Below are positions 33,773 to 42,417 of a stretch of 64,000 nt of DNA, in pieces. The translations under genes were made by a program, and so were the position numbers. Below the pieces are notes generated by a model that did not search any database, was not told the DNA's origin, and was given only the letters and a program-made list of their open reading frames with translations. Each line of letters begins with the position of its first letter. Within the stretch, counting starts at the first letter, position 1. The DNA comes from Nocardioides speluncae (GTDB lineage: Bacteria > Actinomycetota > Actinomycetes > Propionibacteriales > Nocardioidaceae), in contig NZ_QEOO01000007.1 of assembly GCF_003121585.1 (NCBI RefSeq), forward strand, positions 62,001 to 126,000, given 5' to 3'.

Positions 33773-34380
33773 CAGCCTCGCCCGCGCTGTCCGCGCCGGC
33801 TCGGCATCGCGGCCACTCCGTCCGGGACCGGGGGCAGCCCCGCGGCGGTACACAGCAGCTCGCCCCACGCCTCGACGTGGGCGGCGAGTGCCAGGTCATC
33901 AGGTGTCCAGGACACCCGGATCTCGATCTGGGCGGTGGTGGCCTCCTCGGCCATGCCACCGAAACTCTCGGTTGCCACCCGGGTGATAGTGCCAGACGGC
34001 GCGGAGTACGCGGCACCGTGTTCAGCCAGTGCCTCGGTCAGCCAGGACCAGCCGACCTCGCCGAGCATCGGGTCGGCGGCCAGCTCGGGGTCGATCTCGG
34101 CGCGGACGTAGCCCACGCACCGGAACGTCCCGCCCCAGGCGTCGTTGCCGGCGGGGTCGTGCAGCAGGATGATCCGGCCGGTGGCCACGTCGTCGCCGTC
34201 GATGGTCACGTCGGCCGACAGCGCCGATGCGTACGGCGCGATCCTCTGGGGCGCCGGCATGTCCTCGCAGAGCACCTCGGGCCGCAGGCGTGCGGACTGC
34301 ATGCTGGCCACTGCCGTGCGGAACTCCGACGGCTCCATGCCCGCACCCGAACCCGGGTGCGCCTCCTGGCGGACGACCAT
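33772..34380 (-). CDS. DUF3000 family protein
   Basis: A 202-residue protein matching the actinobacteria-specific DUF3000 family, with F-R-T-A-V-A-S-M, R-I-A-P-Y-A-S-A-L-S-A-D-V and G-R-I-I-L-L-H-D-P-A-G-N near the middle. It is soluble, with no signal peptide. It is translated just ahead of ribonuclease D with a 1-nt overlap and is divergent from hemE across 71 bp. Function is not established; constant linkage to rnd suggests a role in RNA metabolism, but that is an inference from position only. An internal ATG gives a shorter alternative start at M-E-P-S-E-F. Confidence 0.88.
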   Translation of the reverse strand: MVVRQEAHPGSGAGMEPSEFRTAVASMQSARLRPEVLCEDMPAPQRIAPYASALSADVTIDGDDVATGRIILLHDPAGNDAWGGTFRCVGYVRAEIDPELAADPMLGEVGWSWLTEALAEHGAAYSAPSGTITRVATESFGGMAEEATTAQIEIRVSWTPDDLALAAHVEAWGELLCTAAGLPPVPDGVAAMPSRRGQRGRG

Positions 34381-34451
34381 GGGACCACACTAGATGGCCG
34401 CGGAGATTCCCGATGCGAAGCCACGCCGCCTGACCTGGGAGGATTCAGCCC

Positions 34452-35495
34452 GTGACCGCTCCCAACGCCGAATTGTCCGCCAGTCCGTTCCTCCGCGCCG
34501 CCCGTGGCGAGCCGGTCGACCGGGTGCCGGTGTGGTACATGCGGCAGGCGGGCCGCTCGCTCCCGGAGTACCTCAAGGTGCGCGAGGGGATCGGCATGCT
34601 CGAGTCCTGCATGGACCCCGAGCTCGTCGTCGAGATCACCCTGCAGCCGGTACGCCGCTACGGCGTGGACGCCGCGATCTTCTTCTCCGACATCGTGCTG
34701 CCGCTCAAGGCTGTCGGCGTCGACCTCGACATCAAGCCGGGCGTCGGCCCGGTCGTCGCCTCACCGGTGCGCACCCTCGCCGACGTCAAGGCGATCCCGG
34801 ACCTGACGCCGGAGCACGTCCCCTTCATCACCGAGGCCGTCCAGGGTCTGGTCGGCGAGCTCGGCGGTACGCCGCTGATCGGCTTCGCGGGCGCGCCGTT
34901 CACGGTCGCGTCGTACCTCGTCGAGGGCGGGCCGTCCAAGGAGCACGCACTGACCAAGGCGCTGATGTTCGGCGCTCCCGATGTCTGGGACGCGCTGATG
35001 CGCAAGATCGCCTCGATCTCGGCCGCCTACCTCGAGGTCCAGGTCGCGGCCGGGGCGTCGGCGGTGCAGCTGTTCGACTCCTGGGCCGGTGCCCTGACGC
35101 CGGCCGACTACGAGGCGCACGTGATGCCGCACTCGGCCCGGGTACTGGCGGCGGCCGGGGCGCTTGGCGTACCCCGGATCCACTTCGGCGTCGGCACCGC
35201 CAACCTGCTCGGGCTGATGGGGGAGGCCGGCGCGGACGTGGTCGGCGTGGACTGGCGGACGCCGCTGGACCGGGCGATCCCGCTGGTCGGCGACCGCTCG
35301 GTGCAGGGCAACCTCGACCCGACGCTGGTCTTCGCGCCACCCGCGGTGATGACCGAGCGCGCCGCGCAGATCATCGACGCCGGCCGGGCCGCCCGTGGCC
35401 ACATCTTCAACCTCGGCCACGGCGTGATCCCGTCGACCGACCCCGACCAGCTGAAGCGGCTCACCGAGTTCGTCCAGTCGTATGAGCTCGGCTGA
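34452..35495 (+). CDS. hemE: Uroporphyrinogen decarboxylase
   Basis: A 347-residue enzyme that removes four carboxyl groups from uroporphyrinogen III to give coproporphyrinogen III in haem synthesis. The N-terminal signature P-V-W-Y-M-R-Q-A-G-R-S-L-P-E-Y at about residues 24-38 carries the substrate-binding arginines. The catalytic Asp follows in F-F-S-D-I-V-L-P near 80. G-F-A-G-A-P-F-T and G-H-G-V at the C-terminal end are also typical. GTG start at 34452. Its last 14 bp overlap the GH25 lysozyme gene. It belongs with hemY (37217) and hemQ (38577). Confidence 0.97.
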   Translation: MTAPNAELSASPFLRAARGEPVDRVPVWYMRQAGRSLPEYLKVREGIGMLESCMDPELVVEITLQPVRRYGVDAAIFFSDIVLPLKAVGVDLDIKPGVGPVVASPVRTLADVKAIPDLTPEHVPFITEAVQGLVGELGGTPLIGFAGAPFTVASYLVEGGPSKEHALTKALMFGAPDVWDALMRKIASISAAYLEVQVAAGASAVQLFDSWAGALTPADYEAHVMPHSARVLAAAGALGVPRIHFGVGTANLLGLMGEAGADVVGVDWRTPLDRAIPLVGDRSVQGNLDPTLVFAPPAVMTERAAQIIDAGRAARGHIFNLGHGVIPSTDPDQLKRLTEFVQSYELG

Positions 35496-36219
35496 GTCAG
35501 GCCCGAAGCGGCGACTCGGGCGGCGCCTGGCGATCGGCGTACTCGTCGGTCTGGTGGTTCTCGGCGTTGTCGCCCTTGTCGCCCTTGTCGGCTGGCGCTG
35601 GTTCGCGACCTGGGAGCCGGACCGCGACCGCTACCCGCTGCGCGGGATCGACGTCTCCCATCACCAAGGACCGATCGACTGGCCGACGGTCGCGAAGGAC
35701 GACGTCGCCTTCGCCTACATCAAGGCGACCGAGGGCGGCGGCCACGTCGACGACCGGTTCGCCACCAACTGGGAGCAGGCGCGGGCCGCCGATGTTCCGG
35801 CCGGCGCCTACCACTTCTTCACGTTCTGCAGAACCGGCGCCGAGCAGGGCCGCAACTTCGTGGACACCGTCCCGGTCGAGACCGACGCGCTGCCGCCGGC
35901 GGTCGACCTGGAGTTCGACGGTCAATGCAGCGACCGCCCCTCTGGCGACGCGCTGCGCGCGGAGCTGGAGGCCTACCTCGCTGTCGTGGAGAAGGTATAC
36001 GGCAAGCCCGCGATCCTCTACGTGACGCCGGACTTCCTCGACGAGTACGGCGACTCCCTGCCGGAGCGGGACCTGTGGTGGCGCGCGATCGTCAGCTCAC
36101 CCGACGGCGACTGGCGGATCTGGCAGTACCACTTCCGCGCCAGCGTCGACGGCATCGACGGCCCGGTCGACCTCAACGTCTTCGAGGGCGACCGGGACGC
36201 GTTCGAGGCCTGGCGCTAG
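35482..36219 (+). CDS. Membrane-anchored GH25 lysozyme-like muramidase
   Basis: A 245-residue protein. A basic N-terminus and one hydrophobic segment at about residues 16-40 anchor it in the membrane. Residues about 50-245 form a glycoside hydrolase family 25 barrel with the opening G-I-D-V-S-H-H-Q-G, A-F-A-Y-I-K-A-T-E-G and the catalytic V-D-L-E-F-D motif near 138-143. Expected to cleave peptidoglycan between MurNAc and GlcNAc. The start overlaps hemE by 14 bp, so the two are probably co-transcribed even though the functions differ. The stop overlaps that of the DUF4349 gene by 4 bp. Confidence 0.9.
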   Translation: MSSAESGPKRRLGRRLAIGVLVGLVVLGVVALVALVGWRWFATWEPDRDRYPLRGIDVSHHQGPIDWPTVAKDDVAFAYIKATEGGGHVDDRFATNWEQARAADVPAGAYHFFTFCRTGAEQGRNFVDTVPVETDALPPAVDLEFDGQCSDRPSGDALRAELEAYLAVVEKVYGKPAILYVTPDFLDEYGDSLPERDLWWRAIVSSPDGDWRIWQYHFRASVDGIDGPVDLNVFEGDRDAFEAWR

Positions 36220-37160
36220 CTCTCTGCGGCGACCTCGGCCGGCTCCGGACGGCGCCGGGAGGTACGGCGTACCAACAGGGCCACGGGTACGCCCACCAGG
36301 GCGAGCACTACGGCGAAGGGGAGTACGGCGCCGGCGACGGTCGCGGCAGCGGTGCCGGTCTTCACCAGCCCGGACCAGCCGGCGTCCAGGCCGGCCAGGA
36401 AGCCGCTGTCGTCGTCGTCCTTCTTCTCCTTCTTCTTCTCGGTCTGCTCCAGGTAGACCGTGATCGTGGACAGCGAGGTCTGGTCCTTGAGGTAAGCCTG
36501 CTGCGACTTCAGCGAGTCCAGGTCGGCCTGCCGCCGCGACAGCTGCGACTCGATCGAGATCACCTCGGCCAGCGTCTGCGCCTGGGCGAGCAGGGCCTCG
36601 ATCCGGGCCAGGCTCTTCTCCTGCGCCCGCACCCGGACCTGGTTGTCGATCACCTTGGTCGTGACGTCCTTGGCGGTCTGGCTGGACGACTCGACCTTGG
36701 CGATGCCTTCGAGGGCCTTCATCGCGTCGTCGAACCGGTTGCTGGGGATCCGCAGCACCATTCGCGAGCTATGGGTCTTGCCGTCGTCGTCGACCGCGGT
36801 CTCCTCGTCGGAGACCTGGCCGCCGTAGGTGTCGACCATCTTCTTCACATCCAGCCGAGCCTTGGCGACGTCGTCGCCGCTGAGCGAGATGGTGCCGGTG
36901 GCGATGATCGCCTGGGTCGCGGCGGGCGGCCGCGCGGGCGCCTGGTTGCCGGCTGCGCGACCGGCGTCATCGCCTTCCAGGTAGTCGGCTGGGGCCTCGG
37001 CCTCGTCGGCGGCGGCCTTGCCGGCCACGGTGGTGCCGCCCGCGTCGTCGGAGTCGGAGCCGCCGCTGGCGCAGCCGGCAAGGACGACCGCAGCGGCCGC
37101 CATGGTGGCGAGTACGACGCCGAGCCGGCGCCGGTGGTGGGTTCGCGTTGTCGAGGTCAT
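36216..37160 (-). CDS. DUF4349 lipoprotein with coiled coil and C-terminal membrane anchor
   Basis: A 314-residue protein. The signal sequence ends in the lipobox L-A-G-C at about residue 30. The DUF4349 region includes A-I-I-A-T-G-T-I-S-L then Y-G-G-Q-V-S and L-R-I-P-S-N-R-F-D-D-A-M near 120-140. A coiled coil follows at about 175-240 (K-S-L-A-R-I-E-A-L-L-A-Q-A), then a very charged E-K-K-K-E-K-K-D-D-D-D stretch and a hydrophobic segment near 270-295 with a basic tail. Both ends are therefore membrane-associated. Function is unknown; envelope stress or structural roles are guesses from topology. Confidence 0.85.
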   Translation of the reverse strand: MTSTTRTHHRRRLGVVLATMAAAAVVLAGCASGGSDSDDAGGTTVAGKAAADEAEAPADYLEGDDAGRAAGNQAPARPPAATQAIIATGTISLSGDDVAKARLDVKKMVDTYGGQVSDEETAVDDDGKTHSSRMVLRIPSNRFDDAMKALEGIAKVESSSQTAKDVTTKVIDNQVRVRAQEKSLARIEALLAQAQTLAEVISIESQLSRRQADLDSLKSQQAYLKDQTSLSTITVYLEQTEKKKEKKDDDDSGFLAGLDAGWSGLVKTGTAAATVAGAVLPFAVVLALVGVPVALLVRRTSRRRPEPAEVAAES

Positions 37161-37216
37161 AAGCGTCGGACGCCCCTGCTAGGGGACGGGTTCCGCACCG
37201 TTGTCAGACTGAGACC

Positions 37217-38572
37217 ATGACGCGGGTCGTGGTGGTGGGTGCCGGGATCGCCGGCCTGACGGTGGCTCACGACCTTGCCCGCGACCCGGATCTCGACGTC
37301 CTCGTCCTCGAGGGCGCGCCGCGGGTCGGCGGCAAGCTGCTCACCGCGGAGGTCGGCGGGGTGAGCGTCGACGTCGGCGCCGAGGCGATGCTGGCCCGGC
37401 GACCCGAGGGGGTGGCGCTGGCCCGCGAGCTCGGGCTCCCCGTCGTACACCCGGCCACCACCTCGTCCCGGCTGTGGCTCGGCGGTGAGCTGCGGCCGCT
37501 GCCGCGGTCGGTGCTCGGCGTACCCGTCGACCTCGACCAGCTCGCGGCGTCCGGCGTACTCACCCCGGCCGGGCTGAACCGGGTCCGGGCCGAGCCGTCG
37601 CTGCCGCCGACCGAGCTGGCCGGCGACGTCTCGGTCGCCGAGCTGGTCGGCTCCCGGCTCGGCGCCGAGGTGGTGGACCGGCTGGTGGAGCCGCTGCTCG
37701 GCGGCGTGTACGCCGGCCACGCCCGCGCTCTGTCCGCCCGGGCGACGGTGCCGCAGGTGGTGTCGATGCTGGACCGCGGCTCGCTGGTCGAGGCGGCGGC
37801 CGCGCTGCCGGTCACCGATACCCCGGTCTTCGCCGGCATCGAGGGCGGCGTTGGCCGGCTGCCGCTGGCGCTGGCCGAGGGGCTGACCGTCCGTACCGGC
37901 GCCACGGTCCGCGAGCTGCGGCGGCGCGCCGAGGGCGGGTTCGAGCTGGTCGTGGGCTCGGCCGCCGCGCCCGAGCTGATCGCCGCCGACCGCGTCGTAC
38001 TCGCCACCCCGGCCGCGCCCACCGCGCGCCTGCTCGCCGACCTCGCGCCGACCGCGGCCGCCGAGCTGGCCGCGGTCGAGTACGCCTCGATGGCGATCGT
38101 GACCCTCGCCTTCCGAGCCGCCGACGCCGCTCTGCTCGGGACCGACGTGTCCGGCTTCCTGGTCCCGCCGGTCGAGGGCCGCACGATCAAGGCGTCGACG
38201 TTCTCCTTCGCCAAGTGGGACTGGGTCCGGGCTGCCGGGGGAGACGTCGCCGTGCTGCGCACCTCGCTCGGCCGGCACCGCGAGGAAGCCGTCCTGCAGG
38301 CGGCCGACGACGAGCTCGTCACCGCCTCGCTCGCCGACCTGAAGGCCGCCACCGGCCTCGCCGCGACGCCGGTGGCCAGCCAGGTCCAGCGCTGGGGCGG
38401 CGGCCTGCCGCAGTACGCCGTCGGTCACCTGGACAAGGTGGCCAGGATCCGGACCGCGATCGCGGAGGTGCCCGGCCTCGCGGTCTGCGGCGCGGCGTAC
38501 GACGGCGTCGGCATCCCGGCCGTCATCGCCTCCGCCCACCGCGCTGCGGCTGAGGTGGGCCAGGCAGAATAG
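37217..38572 (+). CDS. hemY: Coproporphyrinogen/protoporphyrinogen oxidase (HemY/CgoX type)
   Basis: A 451-residue FAD-dependent oxidase. The N-terminal FAD motif is [16 protein letters not shown]. The following E-G-A-P-R-V-G-G-K and the G-A-E-A-M-L segment fit the HemY family. The C-terminus has the closing FAD contact [10 protein letters not shown]. In actinobacteria this enzyme oxidises coproporphyrinogen III to coproporphyrin III in the coproporphyrin-dependent pathway (hence also CgoX). hemQ follows after 4 bp, so the two form an operon that supplies the last steps of haem formation, apart from ferrochelatase, which is not in this window. Confidence 0.94.
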   Translation: MTRVVVVGAGIAGLTVAHDLARDPDLDVLVLEGAPRVGGKLLTAEVGGVSVDVGAEAMLARRPEGVALARELGLPVVHPATTSSRLWLGGELRPLPRSVLGVPVDLDQLAASGVLTPAGLNRVRAEPSLPPTELAGDVSVAELVGSRLGAEVVDRLVEPLLGGVYAGHARALSARATVPQVVSMLDRGSLVEAAAALPVTDTPVFAGIEGGVGRLPLALAEGLTVRTGATVRELRRRAEGGFELVVGSAAAPELIAADRVVLATPAAPTARLLADLAPTAAAELAAVEYASMAIVTLAFRAADAALLGTDVSGFLVPPVEGRTIKASTFSFAKWDWVRAAGGDVAVLRTSLGRHREEAVLQAADDELVTASLADLKAATGLAATPVASQVQRWGGGLPQYAVGHLDKVARIRTAIAEVPGLAVCGAAYDGVGIPAVIASAHRAAAEVGQAE

Positions 38573-38576
38573 GCGC

Positions 38577-39275
38577 ATGTCCAAGGCAGCCAAGGCCCGC
38601 GAGATCAACGACACCATCCGCTACACGATGTGGTCGGTCTTCCAGCTCGGCGACGTGCTCGGCGACGACGCCGACCGCGCGGCCGAGGCGGCGGAGGTGG
38701 AGGCGCTGTTCGAGAAGCTGGGCGGCGAGGACACCGTGGTCCGCGGCACCTACGACGTCTCCGGCCTGCGCGCCGACGCCGACGTGATGGTCTGGTGGCA
38801 CGCCGAGACCAGCGAGCAGCTACAGGACGCCTACAACCGATTCCGGCGTACGACGTTCGGCCAGCGGCTGCTGCCGGTCTGGAGCCAGCTCGCGCTGCAC
38901 CGGCCGGCGGAGTTCAACAAGAGCCACGTCCCGGCGTTCCTGAACGACGAGGACCCGAAGGCGCACATCTGCGTCTACCCGTTCGTCCGCTCCTTCGAGT
39001 GGTACCTCCTCGAGGACGCCGAGCGGCGCCGGATGCTGGCCGAGCACGGCAAGATGGCGCGCGACTACCCCGACGTCCGCGCCAACACCGTGGCCAGCTT
39101 CGCGCTCGGCGACTATGAGTGGATGCTGGCGTTCGAGGCGGACGAGCTCTACCGGATCGTCGACCTGATGCGGCACCTGCGCGCCTCCGACGCCCGCCGC
39201 CACGTCCGCGAGGAGGTGCCGTTCTTCACCGGCGCCCGCACCTCGGTCGCGGACCTGCTCGACCGGCTGCCGTAG
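38577..39275 (+). CDS. hemQ: Coproheme decarboxylase HemQ (chlorite-dismutase fold)
   Basis: A 232-residue protein of the chlorite dismutase-like family. It matches HemQ/ChdC: the catalytic Tyr in I-C-V-Y-P-F near residue 136, the proximal haem-ligand His in L-A-E-H-G-K-M-A-R near 160, and D-Y-E-W-M-L-A-F-E at about 180. It lacks the true chlorite-dismutase Arg context as far as I can judge. HemQ converts coproheme to haem b with peroxide in Gram-positive bacteria. It lies 4 bp after hemY, which confirms the coproporphyrin-dependent route here. Confidence 0.95.
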   Translation: MSKAAKAREINDTIRYTMWSVFQLGDVLGDDADRAAEAAEVEALFEKLGGEDTVVRGTYDVSGLRADADVMVWWHAETSEQLQDAYNRFRRTTFGQRLLPVWSQLALHRPAEFNKSHVPAFLNDEDPKAHICVYPFVRSFEWYLLEDAERRRMLAEHGKMARDYPDVRANTVASFALGDYEWMLAFEADELYRIVDLMRHLRASDARRHVREEVPFFTGARTSVADLLDRLP

Positions 39276-39311
39276 CGGGAACCGGCGTGGCGGGGTGCTC
39301 GTCGTACCCCT

Positions 39312-40211
39312 ATGAAGCGCACTCTCGCCCTCGCGGCACTCCTCTTGCTCGTCGCCGCCTGTGGCAGCGAGACCACCTCCGGATCCGACGGCCCGGGCAA
39401 CGCGCCGTCCGACCCCGACCACCCGCCGCTGCCGATCTCGGTCGACCCGCCCAAGACGGCGGTGACCGGCATCGGCACGGTCATGGACACCGGCCGACCC
39501 GAGCTCTGTCTCGGCGCGGTCGCCGAGTCGTACCCGCCGCAGTGCGGCGGCATTCCGCTGACCGACTGGGACTGGGCCCGGCAGCGTGGCCAGTTCGAGC
39601 ACCAGGGCGACGTCCGCTGGGGCAGCTTCGTGGTCACCGGGATGTACGACGGCACGACGATGAAGGTCACCAAGGTTGTCTCGTCGGCGCTCTACGACCC
39701 GCCGGCCGATCCGGGCGCCGAGGAGGACCCGTTCGCCACGCCGTGTCCGGAGCCGGACGGCGGCTGGCGGGTCGTCGACGAGACCAAGGCTGACGAGACG
39801 GCGATGGAGGCGGCGTTCACCGAGGCTGCCGAGCTCGACGGGTACGGCGGTGCCTGGATGGACCAGCACCTCGATCCGCAGCAGAGCAACGACCCCAGCA
39901 AGGCGATCGTGAACGTCGCGGTGACCGGCGACCCCGCCGCGGCGGAGGCCGAGCTGCGCAAGGTCTGGGGCGGGGCACTGTGCGTCAGCAAGGCCAGGTA
40001 CACCGAGGCCGAGCTGACCCGGATCCAGGACGAGCTGATGGACCTGCCCGATGCCTACAGCGCTGGCAGCGGGCGCGACCAGGTCACCGTCGACGTGCTC
40101 TGGGACGACGGGTCGCTGCAGAAGTGGGCCGATGACGCGTACGGCGCCGGGCTGGTCAAGGTCACGTCCGCTCTGAGGCCGACCCAGCAGCGAGTCCAGC
40201 CGGCGGGATAG
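39312..40211 (+). CDS. Hypothetical lipoprotein
   Basis: A 299-residue protein with a signal peptide ending in the lipobox V-A-A-C-G-S at residue 17. A Pro/Asp-rich linker (about 20-45) follows, then a soluble domain with four further Cys. G-I-G-T-V-M-D, P-P-Q-C-G-G-I-P-L-T-D-W-D-W and G-S-F-V-V-T-G-M-Y-D-G are recognisable in several actinobacterial secreted lipoproteins of unknown function. It follows hemQ by 36 bp and may be in the same transcript. Membrane attachment on the outer face is expected; I assign no reaction. Confidence 0.75.
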   Translation: MKRTLALAALLLLVAACGSETTSGSDGPGNAPSDPDHPPLPISVDPPKTAVTGIGTVMDTGRPELCLGAVAESYPPQCGGIPLTDWDWARQRGQFEHQGDVRWGSFVVTGMYDGTTMKVTKVVSSALYDPPADPGAEEDPFATPCPEPDGGWRVVDETKADETAMEAAFTEAAELDGYGGAWMDQHLDPQQSNDPSKAIVNVAVTGDPAAAEAELRKVWGGALCVSKARYTEAELTRIQDELMDLPDAYSAGSGRDQVTVDVLWDDGSLQKWADDAYGAGLVKVTSALRPTQQRVQPAG

Positions 40212-40247
40212 TCGCTAAAATACAGTAAGTTAGTACACAATGGAGGC

Positions 40248-40700
40248 ATGGCCACCCTCACCGTGCTGCCCTTGCTGCAGCTTCTCCGCGACCACGCAGA
40301 CGACGCCGACCTGCTTGAGCTGCTTGACCCGGACGACCACGAGCGGTCCTGGTCCGAGCTGCTGAGGACCGATGACGCCCAGCTCTGGCTGATCTCCTGG
40401 CCGCCCGGCGCCCGCACCGGCTGGCACGACCACGGCACCGCGACCGGCGCGTTCACCGTGCTGCGCGGCCGCCTGGTCGAGCACAGCTGGTCCGACGGCG
40501 GCGTCGTGGTCCGCGCCCAGGAGGCCGGCGACGCGCACGCGTTCGCCGGCGGCCACATCCACGAGGTACGCAACGAGGACGACCGGCCCGCGCTCTCGCT
40601 GCACGCCTACTCGCCGCGGCTGGCCACCATGACCCGGTACGCCGTCAAGGGCGGCCAGCTCGAGATCGCCGGCGTGGAGCAGACGGGCGTCGACTGGTGA
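40248..40700 (+). CDS. Cysteine dioxygenase-family cupin
   Basis: A 150-residue cupin of the cysteine dioxygenase family. Iron-binding His residues are in W-P-P-G-A-R-T-G-W-H-D-H-G and in G-G-H-I-H-E-V-R-N, as in bacterial Cdo enzymes that oxidise cysteine to cysteine sulfinate. A rhodanese gene overlaps by 4 nt (GTGA), the common bacterial Cdo-rhodanese pair. The 36 bp before it are AT-rich and contain TAAAAT at 40216-40221, a likely -10 element, and TGGAGG as ribosome site. The overlap with the rhodanese supports a joint role in thiol or sulfane-sulfur metabolism. Confidence 0.88.
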   Translation: MATLTVLPLLQLLRDHADDADLLELLDPDDHERSWSELLRTDDAQLWLISWPPGARTGWHDHGTATGAFTVLRGRLVEHSWSDGGVVVRAQEAGDAHAFAGGHIHEVRNEDDRPALSLHAYSPRLATMTRYAVKGGQLEIAGVEQTGVDW

Positions 40701-41173
40701 GCCCGATCTACACCGATGCCGTCTACTTCGACGGCATCGACGCGATGCTCGACGACGCCCGCTCCCGGTTGCGCCGGGTCAGCGCCCGGACGGCGTACCA
40801 GGAGGCGCTGTGGGACCGCTCGGTGCTGCTGGTCGACATCCGGCCGGCGGCCCAGCGGGCGGCCGAGGGCGAGCTGCACGAGGTGATGCGGCCGCTGGTG
40901 ATCGAGCGGAACGTGCTCGAGTGGCGGCTGGACCCGCGCAGCAGCGCGAAGATCCCGCAGGCGGCGTACGACGCACGCGTGATCGTGGTCTGCCAGGAGG
41001 GCTACACGTCCTCGCTCGCCGCCGACGCGCTGGTCCGGCTCGGTGTCTCGCGCGCGACCGATCTGGTCGGCGGGTTCGCGGCCTGGCGGCAGGCCGGGCT
41101 GCCGATCAGCTCGGCTGTGACTGCTCCTGACCTGCGGTCGGCCCATCAGCCTGCTCGACTGGCTCAAGCGTGA
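40697..41173 (+). CDS. Rhodanese-like sulfurtransferase domain protein
   Basis: A 158-residue single rhodanese domain. V-L-L-V-D-I-R-P lies near residue 44 and the active-site loop C-Q-E-G-Y-T-S-S near 99-106, with the catalytic Cys present. V-G-G-F-A-A-W near 125 is the usual ending motif. GTG start overlapping the Cdo stop by 4 nt. Its last 68 bp overlap the msrB gene on the other strand, so the C-terminal 22 residues (A-P-D-L-R-S-A-H-Q-P) are encoded opposite the msrB tail. It likely passes sulfur from cysteine oxidation or persulfides. Confidence 0.88.
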   Translation: MSPIYTDAVYFDGIDAMLDDARSRLRRVSARTAYQEALWDRSVLLVDIRPAAQRAAEGELHEVMRPLVIERNVLEWRLDPRSSAKIPQAAYDARVIVVCQEGYTSSLAADALVRLGVSRATDLVGGFAAWRQAGLPISSAVTAPDLRSAHQPARLAQA

Positions 41174-41549
41174 TCGCGATCGAGTTGATGCAGAAGCGGT
41201 CGCCGGTGGGCGTGCCGTACCCGTCGGGGAAGACGTGGCCCAGGTGTGAGCCGCAGTTGGCGCAGCGCACCTCGACCCGCTTCATCCCGTGGGAGCTGTC
41301 CTCGATGTACTCGATCGTGTCCGTGATCGGCTGGTAGAAGCTCGGCCAGCCACACCCGGAGTGGAACTTCGTCTCGCTCCGGAACAGCTCGGTCTGGCAC
41401 GCCTTGCAGCGGTAGACGCCGACCGTCTCGGTGTCGGTGTACTCGCCGGTGAAGGCCCGCTCGGTGCCGGCCTTGCGGAGTACGGCGTACTCTTCCGGCG
41501 AGAGCTGTGCGCGCCACTCCTCGTCGGTCTTCTCGACCTGGTATCCCAT
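41106..41549 (-). CDS. msrB: Peptide-methionine (R)-S-oxide reductase MsrB
   Basis: A 147-residue enzyme that repairs methionine-R-sulfoxide. Zinc-binding pairs C-K-A-C and C-A-N-C and the catalytic Cys in R-F-C-I-N-S are present, with S-G-C-G-W-P-S-F and G-H-V-F-P-D-G. I chose the ATG at 41549 (M-G-Y-Q-V-E-K-T); the longer frame to 41732 has no coding look. The C-terminal tail (A-D-G-P-T-A-G-Q-E-Q) goes beyond the family core and forms the 68-bp convergent overlap with the rhodanese gene. Cytoplasmic. Confidence 0.95.
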   Translation of the reverse strand: MGYQVEKTDEEWRAQLSPEEYAVLRKAGTERAFTGEYTDTETVGVYRCKACQTELFRSETKFHSGCGWPSFYQPITDTIEYIEDSSHGMKRVEVRCANCGSHLGHVFPDGYGTPTGDRFCINSIAITLEPVEQADGPTAGQEQSQPS

Positions 41550-41746
41550 GGCGCCAACGGTAGCCGCGCCCGCCAGCGACCGGGGAGCGGCGGTCAAGTC
41601 GTAAGAATTCGGAAATCTAGAAAGATCTCGGGACATATGTAACGCCTCGCCCAAGTCATGACATGTGGAGGGTAAGGCGCCCGGTGGTGCGGAGTCCCCC
41701 GCTCGCACCACCGGCGCGCCTGACCAAGACAAACGAGGAGAGCGAG

Positions 41747-42376
41747 ATGGATCCGGAGGCCGACAACCCGCTACGGGTAGTCATCCCGGATCTGGCGCCC
41801 GATCCGGAGTTCATCGGCTTGCTTGCAGCGCGCGCGGCCGCCTCCAGATCGAGCGCGCCGTCACCGCTGGCGGGGCCCGGCCTGGGGGTCCGGGTCGCCG
41901 CCGCGGCGGCCGGCGTCGTGCTGGTCATCACTGGTGCGGCCGTTGCCGCGGCCAAGCTTGCCGGTGATGGATCTGCCCCATCGCCCACCGGGCCGCCGCC
42001 CACTGCCGCCCCTACGGAGGGGATGACGGCGCCGGCCGACGCCGAGGGCGGCCCGGCGCGGAACGCCTCCCCACCCAAGCCGCCGGTGGACCGTGGGGGG
42101 ACGCCGGCCGGCACACTTGATGACGGGCCCGAGTCGAGTGACCCGGAGCCCAGCTCGACACCGTCCACGCCGTCCGAATGGCCGGACACCTGCGAGGAGT
42201 GGCTCGACTGGTTCGAGGAGCGCGGCTACGACGTGAGCAGCTACGACTGCGACCGGATGCGCGACCGGAACTGGGACCGCGACTGGTACCGCGACAGCGG
42301 CCGCGACCGGGACGGTGACTACGGCGGCCGTGACCGCCACAATGACGACTTGGGACGGGAGCCCCAGGGTGAATGA
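41747..42376 (+). CDS. Single-pass membrane protein with Asp/Arg-rich tail, next to a sigma factor
   Basis: A 209-residue protein. A short cytoplasmic N-terminus (M-D-P-E-A-D-N-P) is followed by one membrane segment at about residues 48-68 (V-A-A-A-A-A-G-V-V-L-V-I-T-G). A long Pro/Thr/Ser-rich linker then leads to a compact W-P-D-T-C-E-E-W-L-D-W-F-E-E-R-G-Y-D segment and a C-terminal tail of D-R/R-D repeats. GAGGAG precedes the ATG. It is 41 bp ahead of an ECF-type sigma gene, the position of an anti-sigma or sensor partner, but no zinc-binding anti-sigma motif is visible. The 197-bp upstream gap (41550-41746) has AT-rich stretches around TCTAGAAAGATCT and no clear promoter. Confidence 0.72.
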   Translation: MDPEADNPLRVVIPDLAPDPEFIGLLAARAAASRSSAPSPLAGPGLGVRVAAAAAGVVLVITGAAVAAAKLAGDGSAPSPTGPPPTAAPTEGMTAPADAEGGPARNASPPKPPVDRGGTPAGTLDDGPESSDPEPSSTPSTPSEWPDTCEEWLDWFEERGYDVSSYDCDRMRDRNWDRDWYRDSGRDRDGDYGGRDRHNDDLGREPQGE

Positions 42377-42417
42377 AGAGAGTCCAATGATCGGGAGGGT
42401 GGCAATCAGGGTGCCGG

